Below are positions 56,458 through 64,000 of a stretch of DNA of 64,000 nucleotides, piece by piece. How positions within the stretch are numbered: the first letter of the stretch is position 1; each line of letters begins with the position of its first letter. Origin of the DNA: Thalassobium sp. R2A62. GTDB taxonomy: Bacteria > Pseudomonadota > Alphaproteobacteria > Rhodobacterales > Rhodobacteraceae. The stretch lies in the NCBI RefSeq assembly GCF_000161835.1, contig NZ_GG697169.2, positions 2,236,575 through 2,300,574 on the forward strand, given 5' to 3'. A program made the position numbers and the translations under genes. Under the pieces are notes generated by a model. That model did no database searches and was not told where the DNA came from. It saw only the letters and a list, made by a program, of their open reading frames with translations.

Positions 56458-57936
56458 TTAGAGGAACGCGGTCTCTTCAAAACTGCGCAACTTGCGGCTG
56501 TGGATGCGTTCCAGCGGCATTTCGCGCAGCTGTTCCATCGCTTGGATGCCGATTTGCAAATGCCGTGACACCTGAGTTTTGTAGAAATCGGACGCCATTC
56601 CGGGCAGCTTGAGCTCTCCGTGCAGCGGCTTGTCACTCACACATAACAGTGTGCCATAGGGCACGCGAAACCGGAAACCATTGGCGGCGATCGTCGCACT
56701 TTCCATGTCCAGCGCGACAGCTCGGGACTGGCTCAGTCGTTGCACAGGTCCTGATTGATCACGCAGTTCCCAGTTGCGGTTATCGATTGTCGCAACTGTA
56801 CCCGTCCGCATGATCCGCTTTAACTCGTAACCTTCTAGCGCTGTCACTTTGGCCACAGCAGTTTCCAATGCAATTTGGATCTCGGCCAGTGCAGGAATCG
56901 GCACCCAAACTGGTAGGTCATCATCCAACACGTGATCCTCGCGCAGATAGGCGTGGGCGAGCACAAAATCGCCAAGGCTTTGAGAGTTCCGCAGACCCGC
57001 ACAATGCCCAACCATCAGCCACGCATGAGGCCGCAGAACCGCAATGTGATCTGTCGCCGTCTTTGCGTTCGACGGCCCCACACCAATGTTGACCAGCGTG
57101 ATGCCGCCCTGCCCTTCGCGCGTCAGATGATACGTCGGCATTTGGGGCAATTTGTCAGGTGTGTTCATCGGCTGTTTCGGATCGGTGATGACATCATTCC
57201 CCGGCCCGACAAAGCTTGTGTAGCCGCTGTTGGGATCGGCCAACTGCGCACGTGCATATGCTTCAAACTCTTCCACATAAAATTGATAGTTCGTGAACAA
57301 AATGTGGTTCTGAAAATGTGATGGGTCCGTGGCCATGTAATGCGACAAACGTGCCAGCGAATAATCCACGCGCTGCGCCGTAAATGGCGCAAGTGGGCCA
57401 GAACCATCGGGGTTCATAACGCCAGTGCCGTTTACAATGTCATCGTTGGTGGTCGATAGGTCCGGCACGTCAAACACGTCCCGCAACGTGAAATCCATGG
57501 CACCGTTTTGTGGGATTGTGACACTATCATCGTTTGCGACCGCGAAATGCACAGGGATCGGTGTTGTCGATGCAGCAATCGTGACATCGACATCGTGGTT
57601 TTCCATCAACAGCGCGATCTGCTGGATCAAATACCCTTCAAACAGATCAGGGCGGGTCACCGTCGTTGCATAGGTACCGGGTGTTGCGACATGGCCAAAC
57701 GAAAGCCGGCTGTCAGACGCCGCATAGCTTGTCGTGGTTAGTCTGATCTCGGGGTAGAATGCCCGAAACCGACGACCCGTCGCTCCGTTGTTGAGGACAT
57801 CACTAAAACGCTCGCTCAAGAACCGAGTGGACTGTTCATAAATCTCGCGCAGCCGAACAACTGCTGCCGTCGGATCCAAAAAGTTCTGGGGTGCCGCTAC
57901 ATTGGGGCATTCAACAGGCAAGTTTTGGTCAGTCAT
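56458..57936 (-). CDS. amn: AMP nucleosidase
   Basis: Splits AMP into adenine and ribose-5-phosphate. The 492-residue protein contains an N-terminal AMN-specific domain and a C-terminal nucleoside phosphorylase-like domain (VNIGVGPSNAKTATDHIAVLRPHAWLMVGHCAGL, VALDMESATIAANGFRFRVPYGTLLCVSD). GHCAGLR and MESATIAANGF are the ligand-site hallmarks. The ATG at 57936 overlaps the ade stop (TGATG), so it is translationally coupled and downstream of ade. Confidence 0.94.
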   Translation of the reverse strand: MTDQNLPVECPNVAAPQNFLDPTAAVVRLREIYEQSTRFLSERFSDVLNNGATGRRFRAFYPEIRLTTTSYAASDSRLSFGHVATPGTYATTVTRPDLFEGYLIQQIALLMENHDVDVTIAASTTPIPVHFAVANDDSVTIPQNGAMDFTLRDVFDVPDLSTTNDDIVNGTGVMNPDGSGPLAPFTAQRVDYSLARLSHYMATDPSHFQNHILFTNYQFYVEEFEAYARAQLADPNSGYTSFVGPGNDVITDPKQPMNTPDKLPQMPTYHLTREGQGGITLVNIGVGPSNAKTATDHIAVLRPHAWLMVGHCAGLRNSQSLGDFVLAHAYLREDHVLDDDLPVWVPIPALAEIQIALETAVAKVTALEGYELKRIMRTGTVATIDNRNWELRDQSGPVQRLSQSRAVALDMESATIAANGFRFRVPYGTLLCVSDKPLHGELKLPGMASDFYKTQVSRHLQIGIQAMEQLREMPLERIHSRKLRSFEETAFL

Positions 57937-59738
57937 CACGTCGTGGGTTCCTCAAATAATTCAGTTAGCTCAAAAGTGGTCACATCCACCAACCCCAAAT
58001 CAGAAATCCGAAGCTCTGGGATCACCACAAGAGCAAGCAACGAATGTTGCATATACGCGTTGTTTAGTGTGCATCCGCAATCGACCATTGCGGCCACCAT
58101 CTTGTCTGCCTTTGCCGCCACCTCGATCGCGGGACTGTCGGACATAAGACCGGCGATCGGCAACTCAACCAAAGCCAATTCTTTGCCATCTTTCCAAACG
58201 GTCACACCGCCGCCAACTTCACCCAAACGGTTTGCAGCCAGAGCCATGTCTTGGCGACTGTTGCCAACCACAATCATATGGTGACTGTCATGCGCGACTG
58301 TCGACGCAATCGCCATGTCGCCTTGGTAACCAAACCCGCTGACAAAGCCGTTCACGACCCCACCCGTGCCCTGATGCCGTTCAACGAGGGCAATCTGAGA
58401 AATCCCGTTTTGCGCTGAAACAGTGCCGTTTTCGACAATCATTTCAGCGGTCAGCGCTTTGGTTGGCGCTTGGTTCTCGACAACGCCAATAACGCGCGCT
58501 GTTTCCACCTCACGTGTGGATTTGATTGTAAAATCATCCTTGCTCAATGTCTTACCTAGGTGGACGGTTTGCCGTGCATCTTCTGGCCAATCGAGGTGCG
58601 GACAGCTCACGGCGATTTCACCATTTTGCGCCACCGTTTGCCCCCGTGCGATGACATGCTCTATCGGCAAGGTCTCTAGATCCGACGTCAGGATCAGATC
58701 TCCTCGGCGCCCTGGCGCGATGCTGCCCAATTCCCGTTCCAGCCCGAAATGTGTCGCGGTGTTGATCGTCGCCATTTGCAACGCAATCAGCGGATCGCAT
58801 CCACACGCAATCGCATGGCGCACAACGCGGTTCATGTGCCCATCGTTAACCAGCGTGCCAGAATGGCAATCGTCAGTGCATAGAATAAAGTTGCGCGGAT
58901 CCAGACCCCGTTCCGTGATCGCGGTGATCTGGGTCTCGACATCATACCATGCGCTGCCCAATCGCATCATCGACCTCATCCCCTGACGAACACGCGCGAC
59001 AGCGTCATCCTCACAAGTCCCTTCGTGATCGTCAGCAGGCCCACCAGCAACATAGGCATGAAATGCTGGTCCCAAATCGGGCGACGCATAATGCCCACCG
59101 ACCGTCTTGCCAGCGTTTTGGGTCGCCGCAATCTCGGCCAGCATCTGTTGGCTGCCATTCGACACGCCCGGGAAATTCATCATCTCGCCCAATCCGATGA
59201 TACCGGGCCAACCCATTGCCTCGGTCACGTCGTCGGGACCAATTTCATAGCCTGTCGTCTCTAACCCCGGCGCAGAGGGCGCACAGCTTGGCATTTGGGT
59301 AAACACATTGATTGGCTGCATAAGAGCTTCGTCATGCATCAGACGAACACCACGCAGACCCAATACATTGGCAATCTCATGTGGATCGGTGAACATCGTC
59401 GTCGTACCATGGGGGATCACAGCTGCCGAAAACTCGGCTGGGGTGAGCATCCCACTTTCAATATGCATATGACCATCGCACAAACCGGGGATTACATACC
59501 GCCCGTCGGCATCAATGATCCTCGTGTTTTTGCCGATACAGTGGCTCGCATCAGGCCCGACATAGGCGAACCGCCCTTCGGCAATCGCAATCTGCCAAAT
59601 TAGCACTTCGCGCGTGTGAACATTTACGACCTGCCCTGCACGGATCACCAGATCAGCGGCGGCGCGTCCCGATGCGACCGCGACCAATGTCGCGGCACTT
59701 TCGGCCCAAGTTTTAGGTGTTGTGTTTTCCATAGCCAA
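57936..59738 (-). CDS. ade: Adenine deaminase
   Basis: Converts adenine to hypoxanthine. The 600-residue amidohydrolase has metal-binding motifs GLCDGHMHIESGML near the N-terminus, HGTTTMFTDPHEIANVLG, and FILCTDDCHSG; the C-terminal half carries the deaminase-specific domain (QAPTKALTAEMIVENG, GFGYQGDMAIASTVAHDSHHMIVVGNS). Coupled to amn, which would feed it adenine from AMP. Confidence 0.95.
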   Translation of the reverse strand: MAMENTTPKTWAESAATLVAVASGRAAADLVIRAGQVVNVHTREVLIWQIAIAEGRFAYVGPDASHCIGKNTRIIDADGRYVIPGLCDGHMHIESGMLTPAEFSAAVIPHGTTTMFTDPHEIANVLGLRGVRLMHDEALMQPINVFTQMPSCAPSAPGLETTGYEIGPDDVTEAMGWPGIIGLGEMMNFPGVSNGSQQMLAEIAATQNAGKTVGGHYASPDLGPAFHAYVAGGPADDHEGTCEDDAVARVRQGMRSMMRLGSAWYDVETQITAITERGLDPRNFILCTDDCHSGTLVNDGHMNRVVRHAIACGCDPLIALQMATINTATHFGLERELGSIAPGRRGDLILTSDLETLPIEHVIARGQTVAQNGEIAVSCPHLDWPEDARQTVHLGKTLSKDDFTIKSTREVETARVIGVVENQAPTKALTAEMIVENGTVSAQNGISQIALVERHQGTGGVVNGFVSGFGYQGDMAIASTVAHDSHHMIVVGNSRQDMALAANRLGEVGGGVTVWKDGKELALVELPIAGLMSDSPAIEVAAKADKMVAAMVDCGCTLNNAYMQHSLLALVVIPELRISDLGLVDVTTFELTELFEEPTT

Positions 59739-59853
59739 CGTTCGGCCATTCGCGCACAGTCTTCAAGACCCAAATCCAACACCCTCTGTCGCATTTTCAC
59801 TAGCGCCGCCACGATTCTCCTGCGACGCTGGCATCGAACAAAAGGAGAGCATC

Positions 59854-60609
59854 ATGTCTGTCACGCACTTGCACCCGAATATGGATCATTGGGCCGAACG
59901 TGTTGACCTTGCCGCCGCGTTTCGCTGGACCGCGCGGCTGAACCTCCACGAAGGGGTGGCCAACCACTTTTCCTTTGCCATCAACGAAGACGGCACCCAA
60001 TTCTTGATGAACCCAAATCAGATGCATTTTTCGCGAATCAAAGCGTCTGACATGATCACAGTGGATGCCAACAATCCCGAGACGTTGTCTGGCCCCGACG
60101 CACCTGACCCCACCGCATGGGGTTTGCACGGCGGTATCCACCGGCATTGCCGCCATGCACGATGCGCGATGCACGTGCACTCGATCCACGCGACCGTTCT
60201 AGCAAGCCTTGCAGACAGTCGCCTTCCTCCGATCGATCAGAACTGTGCCACGTTCTTTAACCGCTATGTGATCGATGACGGCTATGGCGGTTTGGCGTTT
60301 GAAGAAGAAGGCGAGCGTTGCGCAGCACTGTTTGTTGACCCACGCAAAAAGGTCATGATCATGGGCAACCACGGCATCATGATTATCGGCGACACCATCG
60401 CAGAAACCTTTAACCGGCTCTATTATTTTGAACGCGCCGCCGAAACCTACATTCGCGCGCTTCAAACCGGTCAACCATTGCGCGTACTGCCCGATGATAT
60501 TGCTGAGAAAACCGCCCAAGAACTAGAGGGCTATCCTGACCAGGACGCGCGGCACCTCGCCGAGCTGCGGTTGATCCTCGATGAAGAAGGGTCAAACTAT
60601 GCACAATGA
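59854..60609 (+). CDS. Class II aldolase/adducin-family protein
   Basis: A 251-residue protein from the ATG at 59854 with AAAGGAGAG ribosome site; the longer frame to 59722 is rejected. Family features: LNLHEGVANHFSFAINE, MHVHSIHATVLASL (two His of the zinc site) and GNHGIMIIGDTIAETFNRLYYFERAAETY (third His). Could be an aldolase or a related decarboxylase; substrate unknown. It stands alone between ade and the acyl-CoA genes. Confidence 0.88.
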   Translation: MSVTHLHPNMDHWAERVDLAAAFRWTARLNLHEGVANHFSFAINEDGTQFLMNPNQMHFSRIKASDMITVDANNPETLSGPDAPDPTAWGLHGGIHRHCRHARCAMHVHSIHATVLASLADSRLPPIDQNCATFFNRYVIDDGYGGLAFEEEGERCAALFVDPRKKVMIMGNHGIMIIGDTIAETFNRLYYFERAAETYIRALQTGQPLRVLPDDIAEKTAQELEGYPDQDARHLAELRLILDEEGSNYAQ

Positions 60610-60738
60610 CCCAACACCTGCAAAGGTCTGCAAATGAACTTTTGCGATGATCTTACAAAATGGACCAGTACACGGCGTTTGGGACGGCGAAATAGGCTCT
60701 AACACTGCCTAATTTCACTCTTTTCAAAAGGTTCTGCT

Positions 60739-61902
60739 ATGTCCACCTATGGCCTAAACGACGAACAAATCATGATTGCAGACACTGTCCGCAGCTTTGT
60801 CGAAAACGAAATCTACCCCCACGAAGAGCTTGTTGAACGTACCGGCACAGTCCCCACAGAGATCGCACAAGAGATCAAACGCAAGACGATCGAGCTAGGT
60901 TTCTACGCCTGTAACTTTCCTGAAAACGTCGGTTGTGCCGGCCTAAACCATGTCGATTTCGCGCTGGTAGAACGCGAACTGGGACGTGGCTCAATGGCGC
61001 TCAACCACTTCTTTGGTCGTCCGCAGAACATTCTGATGGCCTGCAAGGATGACCAAATCGAACGCTATCTGATGCCTGCTGTACGTGGTGAGAGAATGGA
61101 TGCGCTCGCCATGACCGAACCAGGTGCGGGTTCGGATGTCCGCGGCATGAAATGCAGTGCGGTGCGTGACGGGGGCGATTGGGTTCTCAACGGCACTAAA
61201 CACTTTATCTCTGGTGCCGAACACGCCGATTTTGTGATCGTCTTTGTTGCCACTGGCGAGGATCAGACCCCACGAGGACCCAAAAAGCGGATCACAACGT
61301 TCCTCGTAGATCGCGGCACCCCCGGTTTCACCATTCGTGACGGCTATAAATCCGTCTCGCACCGCGGCTACCAAAACATGATCCTTGAATTTGACGACTG
61401 TCGCCTGCCCGATGCCCAAGTCTTGGGTGAAGTGGATGGCGGATTTGAAGTCATGAACACATGGCTCTACGCCACTCGTATCACCGTTGCGACGATGTGT
61501 GTCGGCCGTGCGCGGCGCGTGTTTGACTATGCGCTAGATTACGCTGCACAGCGCGAGCAATTCGGACAGCCGATTGGCAAATTCCAGGGCGTCGGATTTC
61601 AAATCGCCGACATGATTACCGAGATTGACGCCGCAGACTTGCTCACACTCGCAGCAGCAGACCGGCTCGATCAAAAGCTACCATCAAACCGAGAGATCGC
61701 CAGCGCCAAACTATACGCCAGTGAAATGCTTGCCCGTGTGACAGACGCAGCGATCCAAATTCATGGCGGCATGGGGCTAATGGACGACTATCCGCTCGAA
61801 CGGTTCTGGCGCGATGCCCGGGTTGAACGTATTTGGGACGGTACGTCAGAAATTCAGCGACACATCATCACGCGTGACCTGTTGCGCCCGCTCGGGGCCT
61901 GA
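60739..61902 (+). CDS. Acyl-CoA dehydrogenase
   Basis: A 387-residue FAD enzyme. Signature 1 is AMTEPGAGSDVRGMKCSAV, the FAD-contact region is QREQFGQPIGKFQGVGFQIADM, and signature 2 is IQIHGGMGLMDDYPLERFWRDARVERIWDGTSEIQ. At the place of the catalytic Glu in typical short/medium-chain enzymes (YEGTSEIQ) there is Asp367 (WDGTSEIQ). Closest known relatives with this text act on branched or carnitine-type acyl-CoAs; substrate uncertain. Followed by an acyl-CoA synthetase gene after 4 bases. Confidence 0.9.
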   Translation: MSTYGLNDEQIMIADTVRSFVENEIYPHEELVERTGTVPTEIAQEIKRKTIELGFYACNFPENVGCAGLNHVDFALVERELGRGSMALNHFFGRPQNILMACKDDQIERYLMPAVRGERMDALAMTEPGAGSDVRGMKCSAVRDGGDWVLNGTKHFISGAEHADFVIVFVATGEDQTPRGPKKRITTFLVDRGTPGFTIRDGYKSVSHRGYQNMILEFDDCRLPDAQVLGEVDGGFEVMNTWLYATRITVATMCVGRARRVFDYALDYAAQREQFGQPIGKFQGVGFQIADMITEIDAADLLTLAAADRLDQKLPSNREIASAKLYASEMLARVTDAAIQIHGGMGLMDDYPLERFWRDARVERIWDGTSEIQRHIITRDLLRPLGA

Positions 61903-61906
61903 CCCG

Positions 61907-63916
61907 ATGGCGCGCGATCTCTCTCGCTTGTTGCGCCCTAAATCCATCGCCGTCATCGGCGGTGGGGCATGGGGCGAGGCTGTCATAAAACAGGCACAAA
62001 TGCTCGGGTTTTCGGGCAATATCTATCCCGTTCACCCTAGCAAAACCACGATCGCAGGTCTGCCTGCGGTCAAAGGTGCGCCTGATCTGCCGGAACCGCC
62101 CGACGCCGTATTCGTCGGCATCAACCGCGACGCCACCGTTGGTGCGGTCGAGCGTTTGGCGCGCATGGGCGCGGGCGGCGCCGTGTGCTTTGCATCCGGA
62201 TTTGCCGAGGCTCAGGCAGAAGACGCAAACGGTACAGACGTTCAACAACGGCTTCTTGCCGCTGCGGGCGACATGCCAATCCTTGGCCCGAACTGCTACG
62301 GATTCATCAATGCACTTGATGGTGCTATCTTGTGGCCCGACCAGCATGGCATGACCCGTGTAGATCGCGGCGTTGCCATTCTGACCCAATCATCAAACAT
62401 CGCAATCAACCTGACGATGCAACAACGCCACCTGCCCATTGCCTATATGGTGACCTGCGGGAACATGGCCCAGAGTTCGATGGCTGAGATCGCAACAACT
62501 CTGCTAGATGATGATCGTGTAACTGCAATCGGCTTTCACATCGAAGGGTTCACTGATCTGCGCGCATGGGAGGCACTGGCCCAAACGGCCGCGGCCAAGA
62601 ACATCCCTCTTGTAGCGCTCAAGGTTGGGAAATCCGCCCAAGCTCAAGCCGCGGCTGTCTCTCACACCGCCTCGCTTGCCGGTGGTGATGCTGGCGCCGG
62701 TGCTCTCTTGGCGCGGCTCGGTATCGGACGGGTCAAGACGCTTCCAGAACTGCTTGAGGCGCTCAAACTCTTGCATGTCACCGGACCTCTCAAATCCCAC
62801 AACATCGCGTCGATTAGCTGTTCAGGGGGCGAGGCGTCATTGGCCGCAGATCTGTCGCTGGACTACGGCGTCGGCTTTCCACCGCTCAACGACACGCAGG
62901 CATCTGATCTCCGCGCAGCGCTCGGCCCCAAAGTCGCGCTCGCCAATCCGCTCGATTACCATACGTATATCTGGCGCGATCAGGCGGCGATGGCCAGTGC
63001 ATGGGCGGCGATCAATAGCGACGAAGTCGCGCTAACGATGAGCATCGTCGACTACCCGACCACGGATGCGACCGATTGGACCTGTGCGACAGGTGCCGCG
63101 ATTGACGTCCAACAGGCGACCGGTGGTCCTGTTGCGATCACCGCGACGCTGTCCGAGTTGATGCCGTCCGATGTCGCCCAGACACTGATGAATTCAGGCG
63201 TGGCCCCGATGCAGGGCCTGTCAGAGACCCTTGCTGCGGTAAGCGCTTCAGTTACTAATACGCCTGAAAATGAGGCAGTTTTGCTTCCGTCCGAACCGCA
63301 GATACGGCCAACGCTATCTGAACATCAGGCTAAAACAAACCTTACTGCGGCAGGTCTCGACACACCCAATGGCGTGATCTTGAGTGACCGCTCGGATCTG
63401 CCCAACATAGCTTTTCCAGTGGTGGCCAAGGTGATGGGTCTTGCCCACAAGTCCGGTGAAAACGCGCTTGCCCTCAACATCGCGGATCAGGCCGCGCTGG
63501 CCCAATCATTGCAAACGCTCCGCGACGGCCCCGTCCGTATAGAAGAGATGATCACAGGTGCACTAGTCGAACTTTTGGTCGGCGTCGTCAAAGACCCTGC
63601 GCACGGGTTTGTCTTGACCGTTGGTGCGGGCGGCACCCTAACTGAACTGATGTCTGATACCACTTCGGTCTTGATCCCAGCTTCGCGCGACACATTGAAA
63701 CGGGCTATTGAACAGCTGCGGATCTACCCTGTTCTGACTGGGTACCGCAGTAGTGAACCGATTGATCTGGATCTATTGCTTGATACGCTTGCCCGCATCC
63801 AAACATATGTCACAAAACACGCAGAGACGCTCGAAGAGCTGGAAATCAACCCTTTGATCTGCACAAAATCCCGCTGCGTCGTTGCAGACGCTCTCATCCG
63901 ACAGGACATGCCATGA
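61907..63916 (+). CDS. NDP-forming acyl-CoA synthetase (acetate-CoA ligase family)
   Basis: A 669-residue fusion. Residues about 1-460 are the CoA-binding and ligase-CoA domains (IAVIGGGAWGEAVIKQA, GPNCYGF, AAAVSHTASLAGGDAGAGAL with the probable phosphohistidine in SHTASLAG). The C-terminal 220 residues are an ATP-grasp domain (SEHQAKTNLTAAGL, FPVVAKVMGLAHKSGENAL, EEMITGALVELLVGVVKDPAHGFVLTVGAGGTL, ELEINPLI). Makes acyl-CoA with ATP or ADP exchange. ATG at 61907. Overlaps the next gene by 4 bases. Confidence 0.93.
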   Translation: MARDLSRLLRPKSIAVIGGGAWGEAVIKQAQMLGFSGNIYPVHPSKTTIAGLPAVKGAPDLPEPPDAVFVGINRDATVGAVERLARMGAGGAVCFASGFAEAQAEDANGTDVQQRLLAAAGDMPILGPNCYGFINALDGAILWPDQHGMTRVDRGVAILTQSSNIAINLTMQQRHLPIAYMVTCGNMAQSSMAEIATTLLDDDRVTAIGFHIEGFTDLRAWEALAQTAAAKNIPLVALKVGKSAQAQAAAVSHTASLAGGDAGAGALLARLGIGRVKTLPELLEALKLLHVTGPLKSHNIASISCSGGEASLAADLSLDYGVGFPPLNDTQASDLRAALGPKVALANPLDYHTYIWRDQAAMASAWAAINSDEVALTMSIVDYPTTDATDWTCATGAAIDVQQATGGPVAITATLSELMPSDVAQTLMNSGVAPMQGLSETLAAVSASVTNTPENEAVLLPSEPQIRPTLSEHQAKTNLTAAGLDTPNGVILSDRSDLPNIAFPVVAKVMGLAHKSGENALALNIADQAALAQSLQTLRDGPVRIEEMITGALVELLVGVVKDPAHGFVLTVGAGGTLTELMSDTTSVLIPASRDTLKRAIEQLRIYPVLTGYRSSEPIDLDLLLDTLARIQTYVTKHAETLEELEINPLICTKSRCVVADALIRQDMP

Positions 63917-64000
63917 CCAATCTGATCAAAACCCGCCGCGACGGTGCCATTCTGGAGGTTACGCTAGACCGCCCCAAGGCGAACGCCATCGACCTCGCAA
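63913..64000 (+). CDS. Enoyl-CoA hydratase/isomerase, N-terminal part (truncated by window end)
   Basis: The first 29 residues, starting MTNLIKTRRDGAILEVTLDR then PKANAIDLA, match the N-terminus of crotonase-family enzymes, closest in wording to carnitinyl-CoA dehydratase (CaiD). The ATG overlaps the synthetase stop. With the two preceding genes it suggests a carnitine/acyl-CoA degradation operon; only the start is visible. Confidence 0.85.
   Translation, partial: MTNLIKTRRDGAILEVTLDRPKANAIDLA

Overview
The window reads as chromosome of a marine Rhodobacteraceae (Roseobacter-group alphaproteobacterium). The basis is CcrM (GANTC methylase), a PetABC cytochrome bc1 operon, a DUF4170-kdtA-lpxK lipid A cluster, TRAP and Ugp uptake systems, a standalone FMN-riboswitch ribH and many DUF families typical of that group. 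Genus is not provable from the text; the number of fresh pseudogenes and IS remnants would fit an Octadecabacter/Loktanella-like genome (inference only).

Layout. 1-2032: end of leuS, lptE and holA. 2018-5871: a decayed surface-polysaccharide region with a 3' flippase remnant, a broken metallophosphatase, an intact UDP-glucose dehydrogenase and a multiply frameshifted Wzc-like kinase. 5868-8959 (minus): HI0933-type flavoprotein, an MscS-like gene with its pore domain deleted, an enoyl-CoA hydratase and an SDR. 9085-12834: DUF2125 protein, pmbA, cysQ-like phosphatase, then an IS110 remnant. 14042-16485: DUF4170, kdtA, lpxK. 16482-21895: DsbA-like oxidoreductase, DUF721, mutY, alkB, ccrM, rnhB. 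22025-25481: two small secreted proteins, a membrane protein with a C-terminal OmpR-type winged helix, and an RTX protein. 25965-27540: an IS6-family element abutting a truncated IS3 element. 27542-32806: ugpBAEC with a divergent LysR gene. 33552-35983: tRNA-Arg(CCT), a LacI regulator and a frameshifted winged-helix glycosylase-like gene. 35980-42363: dctPQM TRAP transporter with divergent dctB/dctD. 42418-45925: tRNA-Lys(TTT), dapF, mtaB, a GST and a broken PaiB-like gene. 45941-49757: outer-membrane beta-barrel and petABC. 49914-53984: FMN riboswitch-ribH, thiBPQ with a TPP riboswitch. 53985-59738: aroC, an EamA transporter, HU, and an amn-ade operon. 59854-64000: class II aldolase, acyl-CoA dehydrogenase, NDP-forming acyl-CoA synthetase and the start of an enoyl-CoA hydratase.

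How it works together. Nutrient uptake dominates: glycerol-3-phosphate (Ugp), C4-dicarboxylates (DctPQM, controlled by DctBD through two matching 16-bp dyads) and thiamine (TPP riboswitch). Both binding-protein operons place a GC-rich hairpin between the binding-protein gene and the permease genes, which should raise binding-protein mRNA relative to permease mRNA. Adenine deaminase and AMP nucleosidase are translationally coupled for AMP salvage.

The strongest general theme is ongoing gene decay: at least eight disrupted genes, three of them by a TGG-to-TAG change. No clear new defence or biosynthetic system is visible. The least explained items are the membrane-anchored winged-helix regulator with its overlapping secreted partner (22635-23592), the secreted protein with a duplicated two-cysteine motif (22025-22462), and the gene-free stretch at 32807-33551.
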